A DNA stretch of 7,338 bases from assembly GCF_000966975.1 (NCBI RefSeq), contig NZ_JZWV01000215.1:1-7338 (forward strand). Reading direction: 5' to 3'. The position numbers were made by a program, and so were the translations under genes. Below are positions 1-7,338 of this stretch, piece after piece; the first letter of the stretch is position 1, and each line of letters begins with the position of its first letter. A model generated the notes under the pieces. That model saw only the letters and a program-made list of their open reading frames with translations, had not been told where the DNA came from and made no database searches. Source of the DNA: Streptomyces katrae. Lineage in GTDB: Bacteria > Actinomycetota > Actinomycetes > Streptomycetales > Streptomycetaceae.

Positions 1-254
1 CGGACTCGGAGGCGGACCTGCTGGAGCTTCCGGCCGAGCGGCGGCCGGTGGTTTCGCACAAGGAGCTGCTGGAGCTGCGCAAGTCGCTGAACACGATGGT
101 GGGCGCGTACGTCCACCAGAGCGGCAAGCCGCACGGGGTGATCCACACCGAGCTGCGCCGCGTGTGCGGAGGGCCGCCGAGCGCGGAGGCGACGGCGGGG
201 CAGCTGAAGGAGCGGATCAAGAAGGTGCAGGAGTGGGCCACCCGGATGCGGTGA
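1..254 (+). CDS. 3' end of a gene, possibly a DEAD/DEAH-box helicase (partial)
   Basis: The first complete in-frame codon is at position 3; the frame stays open to a TGA at 252-254, giving about 83 C-terminal residues. The start lies outside the window, and the internal GTG at 48 is not a credible start because coding sequence clearly continues upstream of it. The segment is charged and mostly helical in character: an ELLELRKSLNTMVGAYVH stretch, then GKPHGVIHTELRRVCGGPPS, then a basic helix ending KVQEWATRMR. From memory this tail resembles the C-terminus of actinobacterial proteins annotated as DEAD/DEAH-box helicases, where it follows the two RecA-like domains. None of the helicase motifs falls inside the window, so the function is recall-based and tentative; that it is coding is well supported by codon bias and by a strong terminator immediately after the stop. 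Confidence 0.6.
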   Translation, partial: DSEADLLELPAERRPVVSHKELLELRKSLNTMVGAYVHQSGKPHGVIHTELRRVCGGPPSAEATAGQLKERIKKVQEWATRMR

Positions 255-279
255 GTCCGGTCCTGTCGTCGTGAACGCG

Positions 280-317
280 GAACGGGGTCCGTGCGCTGGT
301 GCGTACGGACCCCGTTC
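280..317. terminator. Strong bidirectional hairpin terminator between convergent genes
   Basis: A perfect 13-bp inverted repeat (GAACGGGGTCCGT at 280-292, ACGGACCCCGTTC at 305-317) continues through one G-T wobble and three more pairs, giving a stem of about 17 bp closed by a TGGT tetraloop (297-300). It lies 25 bases after the stop of the plus-strand gene and 14 bases from the stop of the minus-strand surface-protein gene, so it can end both transcripts. There is no long U-tract on either side, which is usual for Streptomyces terminators. Confidence 0.85.
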
Positions 318-331
318 TCATGTCGTGGGCG

Positions 332-1357
332 TCAGTTGGTGACGCGGCGACGACGGCCGGTGCCGGCGACCAGGGCGGCGCCCATGGCGAGGGCCACACC
401 GCCGGCGCCGAGCGCCCAGCTGGTGGCGGCGTCCGCACCGGTCTCGGCGAGCTGGCCGCCGGCGGTGGTGCCGGTGCCCGTGCCGGTGCCGGTGTTGTGG
501 TCGACGATCGGCGTGGTGGTGCCGCCGCCGTTCGGCTTGGTGTCGTTGCCGCCACCGGTGTTGCCGCCACCGTTGTTGTGGCCGCCGTTGTTGCCGGTGT
601 TGCCACCCGTGTTGCCGCCGGTGTTGCCACCGCCGTTGGTGCTGCCGGAGACGATCTTCGACTCGGCCCAGGCGGTGTCGGAGTAGACGTTCTCGTCCAC
701 GTTGCTGCCGCCGGCCACCGCGATGGCGATGTTGCCCTTGGGGGCGTTCGCGTTGAACTTGACGCGGACCTGGAGGCTCAGGGACTTGGCCGGGATCTCG
801 ACGTCGTCCGTCAGCAGGGCGACCGGGGTGCCCTCGTCGCTGATGACCTGAACGTCGTGCCAGCCGCCCTGGTAGTAGAGCTGGACGTGGACGTCGCCGG
901 CGCTGAGCTTGTTGGCCTCGTCGGCGACGGCCAGGACGAGCACGTAGCTCTCCTGCGCCTTGCCCTTGGAGTTGTCGACCTTGACGGTGATGTTCGTCCA
1001 GTCGCCGCCGGCCTTGAAGGAGGCCGGGACGCCGCCCAGGCCCAGGACCGGGCCGGTGGCCTTGAAGTTCTCGTCCTCGTCGACCGGGGCCGGGGCCGGC
1101 TTGGCCGGAGCCGGGGCGGGCTTCTCGGCGGCGGGCTTGGCGTCCTTCGCCGGGGCAGGGGTCTCGACGGCCGGCTTCGCCGAGTCCGCGGCCGGGGCGG
1201 CGGGGGTCTCGGCGGCGGCGGAGTCACCCTTGGGGGCGGAGTCCGGGGTGGTGACGGCGGTGTTCTTCGCCTCGTCGGCCATCGCGGGCGTGGCCATGAG
1301 CACGGTCGGGCCCACGACGGCAGCGGCGGCCACGACGGCCATGCGCTTCAGCTTCAC
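332..1357 (-). CDS. LAETG-motif sortase-dependent surface protein
   Basis: A 341-aa secreted protein covalently anchored to the cell wall. The start is the GTG at 1357, chosen because AGGGGAGAA (1372-1364) sits 6 bases upstream and the reading frame then begins directly with a signal peptide (residues 1-27, basic MKLKR, Ala/Val core, cleavage after AMA). Residues 28-97 are a Pro/Ala/Lys-rich spacer, about 98-236 form a beta-rich folded domain that I do not recognise, and 237-302 are a Gly/Asn/Thr-rich low-complexity stalk ending in a GTGTGTGT run. The C-terminus is a complete sorting signal: LAETG at 303-307, a hydrophobic segment at about 313-333, then RRRR. LAXTG is the motif of class E sortases in actinomycetes, which cut between Thr and Gly. 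No sortase gene is nearby. The ligand or role is unknown; adhesion or surface structure is only a guess. Confidence 0.9.
   Translation of the reverse strand: MKLKRMAVVAAAAVVGPTVLMATPAMADEAKNTAVTTPDSAPKGDSAAAETPAAPAADSAKPAVETPAPAKDAKPAAEKPAPAPAKPAPAPVDEDENFKATGPVLGLGGVPASFKAGGDWTNITVKVDNSKGKAQESYVLVLAVADEANKLSAGDVHVQLYYQGGWHDVQVISDEGTPVALLTDDVEIPAKSLSLQVRVKFNANAPKGNIAIAVAGGSNVDENVYSDTAWAESKIVSGSTNGGGNTGGNTGGNTGNNGGHNNGGGNTGGGNDTKPNGGGTTTPIVDHNTGTGTGTGTTAGGQLAETGADAATSWALGAGGVALAMGAALVAGTGRRRRVTN
596..631 (-). repeat. Three tandem 12-bp units coding the Gly-Asn-Thr stalk
   Basis: Units GGTGTTGCCACC (596-607), CGTGTTGCCGCC (608-619) and GGTGTTGCCACC (620-631), read on the plus strand, encode the repeated GGNT tetrapeptide of the surface-protein stalk. 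Looser copies continue down to about 540. Such in-frame repeats are expected to vary in number between strains by slippage or recombination, changing stalk length without breaking the frame. Confidence 0.75.
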
Positions 1358-1727
1358 TGGTGCTTCTCCCCTGTTATGCGTTCGGGGCGGGTGTCGCCCC
1401 GAACCCCCCTCAACATCTTTTTGAACACGATCAGAGTAGTGGCCGTGTAAACCGATTTTCGGTCCGGGGACATTACGAATCGGTACAGTCGCGTGCTGAA
1501 AAGGGCCGAAACCGGCAGGAGGCGACCGGATTCTGGACGAGGCCTTCCGCTGAGCGGACCTGCTCGCTACTGTCCCCGCATCGAACGCCCCGTGGCAGCG
1601 CCGCCGCGGGAGCGCAGCCGGTGCCATGGCCGCTACCGGCGGCCTCTCCGTGCGTCGCCGAGGGACCGGCAGCGCTGCACTCATGAGAGTCACCGCCGTC
1701 CACCGACGACACAGAGGGAGAGGCGAC
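1358..1727. promoter_or_regulatory. Divergent intergenic region between surface-protein and IclR genes
   Basis: These 370 bases hold no credible gene. They must contain the promoters of both flanking genes. Visible elements are the leader hairpin at 1380-1404, a 13-bp palindrome ACCGATTTTCGGT (1451-1463) and a second one TCCGCTGAGCGGA (1546-1558). A weak sigma-70-like pair for the IclR gene could be TTCCGC (1545-1550) and TACTGT (1568-1573) with 17-bp spacing, overlapping the second palindrome; only the -10 half is a fair match. For the surface-protein gene I found no consensus promoter. The palindromes could be operators, for instance for autoregulation by the IclR protein, but that is inference. 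Confidence 0.5.
1380..1404 (-). promoter_or_regulatory. Leader hairpin just upstream of the surface-protein RBS
   Basis: A perfect 10-bp inverted repeat (GTTCGGGGCG at 1380-1389, CGCCCCGAAC at 1395-1404) encloses a 5-base loop. On the minus-strand transcript its 3' edge lies 7 bases before the AGGGGAGAA ribosome binding site. It may be a translation-control or mRNA-stabilising hairpin if it lies in the 5' untranslated region, or an operator palindrome if transcription begins downstream of it. It matches no riboswitch class I know. Confidence 0.55.
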
Positions 1728-2361
1728 GTGACCGCGGAAACCTCCCAGACTCTCGACCGAGGGCTGAGAGTCCTCAAGCTGCTCGCCGACACCGACCACG
1801 GGCTGACCGTGACCGAGCTCTCCAACCGGCTCGGCGTCAACCGCACGGTGGTCTACCGCCTGCTCGCCACGCTGGAACAGCACGCCCTGGTCCGCCGCGA
1901 CCTCGGCGGCCGTGCCCGTGTCGGGCTCGGCGTGCTGCGGCTCGGCCGGCAGGTCCACCCGCTCGTGCGCGAGGCGGCCCTGCCCGCCCTGCGCTCCCTC
2001 GCGGAGGACATCGGGGCCACCGCGCACCTGACCCTCGTCGACGGCACGGAGGCGCTCGCCGTGGCCGTCGTGGAACCCACCTGGACGGACTACCACGTCG
2101 CCTACCGGGCCGGCTTCCGCCACCCGCTGGACCGCGGCGCGGCCGGCCGGGCCATCCTGGCGGCCCGTCAGGGCTCGCTCATCGAGCCCGGCTACACCCT
2201 CACCACTCGAGGCGGGCGCGAGCGGCGCCGCGGCCCCCCTCGTCGGCATCAGCGGTCTGGAGGGCAGCGTCGGGGTCGTCATGCTCGCCGACGCCGTGCC
2301 GGAGCGGGTCGGCCCGCGCGTGGTCGACGCCGCCCGCGAGGTCGCCGACGCCCTGCGCTGA
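1728..2361 (+). pseudogene. IclR-family transcriptional regulator, frameshifted
   Basis: The GTG at 1728 follows a good GGGAGAG ribosome binding site; the in-frame ATGs at 1626 and 1683 lack one. Residues 6-60 are an IclR-type winged helix-turn-helix (TLDRGLRVLKLLAD, then LTVTELSNRLGVNRTVVYRL with the recognition helix at about 37-48), and about 75-159 are the first part of the effector domain, ending at IEPGYTLT. At 2205 the frame breaks: in frame the protein becomes an Arg-rich 82-residue tail running to 2453. The proper C-terminus (LEAGASGAAAPLVGISGLEG, then VGVVMLADAVPERVGPRVVD and AREVADALR) is intact in the frame 2206-2361 and ends in TGA. The repaired protein would be about 213 aa, short for IclR proteins (about 250). 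The family binds aromatic or carboxylic effectors; a role as the HpdR-type repressor of hppD is inferred from context. A sequencing error is possible. Confidence 0.8.
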
Positions 2362-2370
2362 GCCCCCCGA

Positions 2371-2406
2371 GGGCCGCGCCCGGGGCCGCGCCCGGGGCCG
2401 CGTCCG
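2371..2406 (+). repeat. Three tandem 12-bp GC-rich units
   Basis: GGGCCGCGCCCG occurs at 2371-2382 and 2383-2394, and with one C-to-T change at 2395-2406. The repeat lies just past the intact stop (2361) of the IclR gene. In the frameshifted reading it becomes part of the spurious Pro/Ala/Gly-rich tail. It is probably non-coding and prone to slippage. Confidence 0.75.
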
Positions 2407-2417
2407 GCGGACGCGGC
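2397..2417 (+). terminator. GC-rich hairpin, candidate terminator of the IclR gene
   Basis: GCCGCGTCC (2397-2405) pairs perfectly with GGACGCGGC (2409-2417) around a GGC loop, a 9-bp stem. It lies 35 bases after the IclR gene's genuine stop and upstream of the protease promoter. No T-tract follows, so the call rests on the stem and its position. Confidence 0.5.
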
Positions 2418-2450
2418 TGCGTGCGGCGTCGGCCGGGCGGGCCGGGTCGG

Positions 2451-2456
2451 TAGATT
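2451..2456 (+). promoter_or_regulatory. -10 element of a leaderless promoter for the Lon-like protease
   Basis: TAGATT matches the TANNNT -10 consensus and occupies positions -12 to -7 relative to the GTG at 2463, the spacing that places the transcription start on the first base of the start codon. No Shine-Dalgarno sequence precedes the GTG, which supports a leaderless message. No convincing -35 hexamer is visible. Confidence 0.6.
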
Positions 2457-2462
2457 GGCCGC

Positions 2463-3260
2463 GTGCTCTCTCGCCTCACACGTCTGCCGCGTCCCACCGC
2501 CCTGGCCGTCTGCGCCGCGCCCGTCCTCGCGCTGTTCGCCGTGGCGGCCCTCGCCCCGCTGCCCTTCGTGGTGGCCGTCCCGGGGCCCACGGCCGACGTG
2601 CTGGGCTCCGACCAGGGCAAGCCGGTCATCACCGTCACCGGCGCCCCCGTCCGGGACACCAAGGGCCAGCTGCGGATGACCACCATCCGGGCCACCGGTC
2701 CCTCCTCCTCGATGAAGCTGCACGAGCTGGTCGACCACTGGTTCAGGAGCGACCAGGCGGTCATGCCCCGGGAGGCGGTCTATCCCACGGGCGGGAGCGA
2801 CAAGGAGATCGAGCAGCACAACCTGGAGGAGATGTCCCAGTCGCAGTCGGCCGCCGAGGCCGCCGCGCTCGGCTACCTCCACAAGGACCCCAAGTCCGTC
2901 AAGGTCGACCTCAACCTCGCCGACGTCGGCGGCCCGAGCGCCGGCCTGCTGTTCACCCTCGGCATCGTCGACAAGATCGACGGCGACGGCAGCGGCGGCG
3001 ACCTCACCGGCGGCCGCAGCATCGCCGGCACGGGCACCATCAGCGCGGACGGGACGGTCGGCGCGGTCGGCGGTGTCGGGCTGAAGACCCAGGCCGCCCG
3101 CCGGGACGGGGCGACCGTCTTCCTCGTCCCCAAGGCCGAGTGCTCCGACGCGAAGTCCGAGCTGCCCGAGGGGCTTCAGCTGATCCCCGTCACTTCGCTG
3201 ACGGACGCGGTGGACGCGCTGCGGGCGCTGAACCGGGGAGAGGGCGTTCCGTCCTGCTGA
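2463..3260 (+). CDS. Membrane-anchored Lon-like (S16) serine protease lacking a PDZ domain
   Basis: A 265-aa protein. Residues 1-12 are basic, 13-37 form one hydrophobic membrane segment, followed by VPGP and an extracytoplasmic region. About 145-258 are the Lon proteolytic domain: the catalytic serine in DVGGPSAG is Ser159 and the lysine in GVGLKTQAA is Lys208, giving the Ser-Lys dyad of family S16. The layout matches the YlbL/Lon-like secreted proteases of Gram-positive bacteria (anchor, spacer, Lon domain), but those are usually about 340-350 aa with a PDZ domain between spacer and protease. Here the spacer (ending SAAEAAALGYL, about 129-139) runs straight into the protease. The start is GTG 2463, supported by the leaderless -10 and by no better start nearby. 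Substrates are unknown; no ATPase domain is present, so it is not a true Lon. Its 3' end overlaps the convergent transporter gene by 71 bases. Confidence 0.88.
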   Translation: MLSRLTRLPRPTALAVCAAPVLALFAVAALAPLPFVVAVPGPTADVLGSDQGKPVITVTGAPVRDTKGQLRMTTIRATGPSSSMKLHELVDHWFRSDQAVMPREAVYPTGGSDKEIEQHNLEEMSQSQSAAEAAALGYLHKDPKSVKVDLNLADVGGPSAGLLFTLGIVDKIDGDGSGGDLTGGRSIAGTGTISADGTVGAVGGVGLKTQAARRDGATVFLVPKAECSDAKSELPEGLQLIPVTSLTDAVDALRALNRGEGVPSC

Positions 3261-4491
3261 CGACGGAGGCGGGCTTGGCGTCCATGGCGCGCCAGGCCGG
3301 GAAGACGACCGGGGCCAGGGTGGTCAGGAAGTAGACCGCGCCGAAGGCGAGGAGGGCCGTGCGGACGCCGGAGACGTCGACCAGGAGGCCCGCGGCGAGG
3401 CCGCCCAGCGGCATGACCAGCTCGCAGCCGGCCGTGGTCACTCCGGAGACCCTGCTGCGCAGTTCCTCGGGGATCGTCTCGAAGACCACGGTCGACAGGA
3501 TCGGGTTCAGTACGCCCGCGCCCAGTCCGGCCAGGGCCATGGTCACCGCGAGCGGGAGCGGGGTGCCGGTGACGGCGGCGACCACGTAGCGGGCGGCGCC
3601 GGACATCAGGAAGGCACCGGCGAACACCGCCCGGCGCGGGAAGCGCTCGCCCCACACCCCGTAGAGGAGGGCGCCGAGCAGGGCGGAACCGCCGAAGAGG
3701 GAGATCATCAGGCCGATGGCGGCGGCGCCGCCGAGGTCCTCGCGGCCGTGGACCGGGAGGAGCACGGAGGACCAGCCCTGGTCCAGGCCGTTGGTCATCA
3801 TCACCATGACGGTGATGCCCAGCAGCAGGCGTGAGCGGGTCATGAACCGCCAGCCTTCGGCGAGTTCGGCCCGGTAGGCGGTGAACGAGGGCTTCCCGGC
3901 GGCCGGCTGGGGTTCGGCGGCCGGGACCCCGCGCAGGAAGGCGGAGACCAGCAGGGCCGATACGGCGAAGGTGGCGGCGTCCATGAGCAGGACGGCCTCC
4001 GCGCCGAGGGCGGCGATCAGCAGGCCGGCGACCGCCGCCCCGATCATGCGGGCGCCGCGCGAGACGGCGTCGTAGAGGCTCGCGGCCCGGGTGACGGTGG
4101 TGCCCGCGTGCGCGGCGAGGCTGGGCAGCAGGACCGAGCGGGCGGTCAGGCCGGGGGTGTGCACGAGGCCGCCGAGGGCCATCAGCGCGCACAGCATCCA
4201 GAACTCCAGCAGCCCCGCGTAGTGCAGCAGCGGGATCGCGCCGACCGAGACGGCGCAGACCAGGTCGGAGACGGCGGAGACCCGGCGGCGGCCGAGCCGG
4301 TCGATGACCGGGCCGCCGACGAGGGCCGCGACGACGACGGGCAGGGTGGCGCAGAAGGCGACGATCCCGGCCCGTCCGGCGCTGCCCGTGGTCTGGAGCA
4401 CGAACCACGGGACGCCGATCAGGGTGAGTGAACTGCCGGCTATGGAGATGGTGTTGGCGGCCAGGACGGCCGCGAGGGGCCGCCGGCTCAT
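3190..4491 (-). CDS. Major facilitator superfamily (MFS) efflux transporter
   Basis: A 433-aa integral membrane protein with about 12 hydrophobic segments and the MFS motif A in the loop after the second segment (GGPVIDRLGRRR, residues 59-70). A central hydrophilic loop at about 190-210 separates the two halves, and a Pro/Arg-rich cytoplasmic tail follows the last helix. The overall pattern fits the MFS_3/EntS-like group of proton-coupled exporters of drugs or siderophores; the substrate cannot be read from sequence. The ATG at 4491 overlaps the stop of the upstream small gene (ATGA) and has no clear ribosome binding site of its own, so translation is probably coupled. It is the last gene of an operon with an ArsR-type regulator, which is likely to control it, as in many efflux cassettes. 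Its stop lies inside the 3' end of the convergent protease gene. Confidence 0.9.
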   Translation of the reverse strand: MSRRPLAAVLAANTISIAGSSLTLIGVPWFVLQTTGSAGRAGIVAFCATLPVVVAALVGGPVIDRLGRRRVSAVSDLVCAVSVGAIPLLHYAGLLEFWMLCALMALGGLVHTPGLTARSVLLPSLAAHAGTTVTRAASLYDAVSRGARMIGAAVAGLLIAALGAEAVLLMDAATFAVSALLVSAFLRGVPAAEPQPAAGKPSFTAYRAELAEGWRFMTRSRLLLGITVMVMMTNGLDQGWSSVLLPVHGREDLGGAAAIGLMISLFGGSALLGALLYGVWGERFPRRAVFAGAFLMSGAARYVVAAVTGTPLPLAVTMALAGLGAGVLNPILSTVVFETIPEELRSRVSGVTTAGCELVMPLGGLAAGLLVDVSGVRTALLAFGAVYFLTTLAPVVFPAWRAMDAKPASVVSRTERPLPGSAPAARPPRPSAK

Positions 4492-4727
4492 ACGGCGTGC
4501 CGCTGGGGGCGGGCGTGGAGGTGCTCGGGCTGCATCAGCCGGATCCCGGCGGCGACCAGGGTCTTGCCGAGCCGGTTGCGCAGGGTGGGCCGGGCGGGGA
4601 GGGCGGCCGGGGCGGCTTCGGTTGCGGTTGCGGTCGCGGCTTCGTGGGCGAGGTGCCAGGCGGCGGCCTCGGCGGCGAGTTCGGCGGTGCGGGCGGCGTG
4701 GATCCGGTCGTGCGTGAAGGCGTGCAT
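4488..4727 (-). CDS. Small hypothetical protein, 79 aa, in the regulator-exporter operon
   Basis: The ATG at 4727 is preceded by AGAAGGAG (within 4742-4735) at a 7-base spacing, the best Shine-Dalgarno sequence in the operon. The frame is open upstream, but no better start or coding signature exists there and the upstream part overlaps the regulator gene. The product begins MHAFTHDRIHAARTAELAAE, has an Ala-rich middle helix (about 11-45) and ends with a basic segment (LRNRLGKTLVAAGIRL, about 49-64) that looks amphipathic. There is no signal peptide and no certain membrane helix. Small proteins with a similar RLG...L...G.RL ending are, as I recall, common in actinomycetes, but none I know has a function. 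Its TGA overlaps the exporter's ATG by one base beyond the shared TG, so it may serve to drive exporter translation as well as any role of its own. Confidence 0.75.
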   Translation of the reverse strand: MHAFTHDRIHAARTAELAAEAAAWHLAHEAATATATEAAPAALPARPTLRNRLGKTLVAAGIRLMQPEHLHARPQRHAV

Positions 4728-4783
4728 GGCAGGACTCCTTCTGAGCGGGCGCGGAAAGGGGTGGGGAAGGGGCGGGGGGGGCG

Positions 4784-7230
<2,447 letters not shown>

Positions 7231-7232
7231 CC

Positions 7233-7288
7233 CTCACGGCCCTCGGGCCATGGTGGCCCGGCCCCGCCGTGAGTTTCGCGGCGGGGCC
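7233..7288 (+). terminator. Overlapping hairpins terminating hppD
   Basis: Beginning 2 bases after the stop, CTCACGGC (7233-7240) can pair with GCCGTGAG (7266-7273), enclosing an inner stem CGGGCCA/TGGCCCG (7244-7250, 7254-7260). Alternatively GGCCCCGCCG (7260-7269) pairs perfectly with CGGCGGGGCC (7279-7288) around a 9-base loop. The second is the stronger stem; the two outer pairings compete for 7266-7269. Nothing further is callable in 7289-7338. Confidence 0.8.
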
Positions 7289-7338
7289 GAGGCGTTGGGC
7301 GGGGCCCGGGGCGCGGTGCCGCTGCGCGGAGCCGTCTC

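Noticed and set aside
540..640. CRISPR-like or intergenic repeat array.
   Set aside because: The short repeats are in frame and encode the Gly-Asn-Thr stalk of the surface protein; there are no unique spacers.
1358..1500. Riboswitch in the surface-protein leader (such as the cyclic-di-AMP type found before cell-wall genes in actinomycetes).
   Set aside because: Only one simple hairpin is visible; the leader is too short and lacks the conserved helices and loops of such elements.
1626..1727. ATG at 1626 or 1683 as the IclR start.
   Set aside because: Neither has a ribosome binding site, whereas the GTG at 1728 has GGGAGAG at good spacing and gives the usual short N-terminus before the helix-turn-helix.
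332..1846. A 504-aa minus-strand reading frame containing the surface protein with a long N-terminal extension.
   Set aside because: The region beyond 1357 has no coding character, and a good ribosome binding site plus signal peptide begins at the GTG at 1357. An extension would bury the signal peptide.
1473..2882. A 469-aa minus-strand open frame opposite the IclR and protease genes.
   Set aside because: It has low-complexity Gly/Arg/His composition, no start signal and no domain; it is the antisense shadow of two recognisable genes.
1493..3334. A 613-aa plus-strand open frame across the IclR and protease genes.
   Set aside because: It is extremely Arg/Pro/Gly-rich with no domain, the usual shadow frame in GC-rich DNA; both underlying genes have recognisable motifs in other frames.
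3176..4408. A 410-aa minus-strand open frame overlapping the exporter in another phase.
   Set aside because: Its Arg/Gly/Pro composition without hydrophobic segments shows that it is a shadow of the MFS gene, which has the clear membrane pattern and motif A.
4774..4781. Run of eight G as a phase-variation tract.
   Set aside because: It lies just past the ArsR-type gene's stop, in the untranslated gap before the small gene, so slippage would not change any reading frame.

Overview
The window looks like chromosomal DNA from a Streptomyces or a close relative. It is GC-rich with strongly GC-biased third codon positions, uses GTG starts, carries a surface protein with an LAXTG-type (LAETG) sorting signal, and encodes a 4-hydroxyphenylpyruvate dioxygenase whose three iron ligands fall at the residue numbers known for the Streptomyces avermitilis enzyme. 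No transposase, integrase, tRNA, rRNA or CRISPR array is visible. I see an ordinary chromosomal neighbourhood and no convincing undescribed defence or biosynthetic system. There are several small details worth checking.

Layout, left to right. (1) The 3' end of a plus-strand gene, possibly a helicase, stops at 254. It meets a minus-strand gene across a very strong bidirectional hairpin terminator (280-317). (2) The minus-strand gene (332-1357) encodes a secreted, sortase-anchored LAETG surface protein with Pro/Ala-rich and Gly/Asn/Thr-rich linkers. (3) A 370-base divergent intergenic region (1358-1727) holds a perfect hairpin just upstream of the surface protein's ribosome binding site and two short palindromes. 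(4) An IclR-family regulator (1728-2361) reads normally for 159 residues and then shifts frame; its last 51 codons are intact in another frame. (5) A plus-strand membrane-anchored Lon-like (S16) serine protease (2463-3260) appears to start from a leaderless promoter and lacks the usual PDZ domain. (6) Converging on it with a 71-base 3' overlap is a minus-strand operon: ArsR-type winged-helix regulator (5416 to 4784), a 79-aa small protein (4727 to 4488) and a major facilitator exporter (4491 to 3190). The last two are joined by an ATGA overlap. The promoter carries three tandem 14-bp repeats that are probably the regulator's own operator. (7) An Lrp/AsnC regulator (5955 to 5485) is divergent from hppD (6085-7230), which is followed by a strong hairpin terminator.

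How the genes fit together. hppD converts 4-hydroxyphenylpyruvate to homogentisate, the committed step of tyrosine breakdown and the route to melanin-like pyomelanin pigment. From memory, hppD in Streptomyces coelicolor is activated by the divergent Lrp-type protein HpdA and repressed by an IclR-type protein, HpdR, encoded a few genes away. This window has the same cast: a divergent Lrp gene and an IclR gene about 3.7 kb away. If the IclR gene is the HpdR counterpart, its frameshift would mean this strain (or this assembly) has lost the repressor. The regulator-small protein-exporter operon looks like a self-contained drug or metabolite efflux cassette. The surface protein and Lon-like protease act at the cell envelope and have no evident link to tyrosine metabolism.
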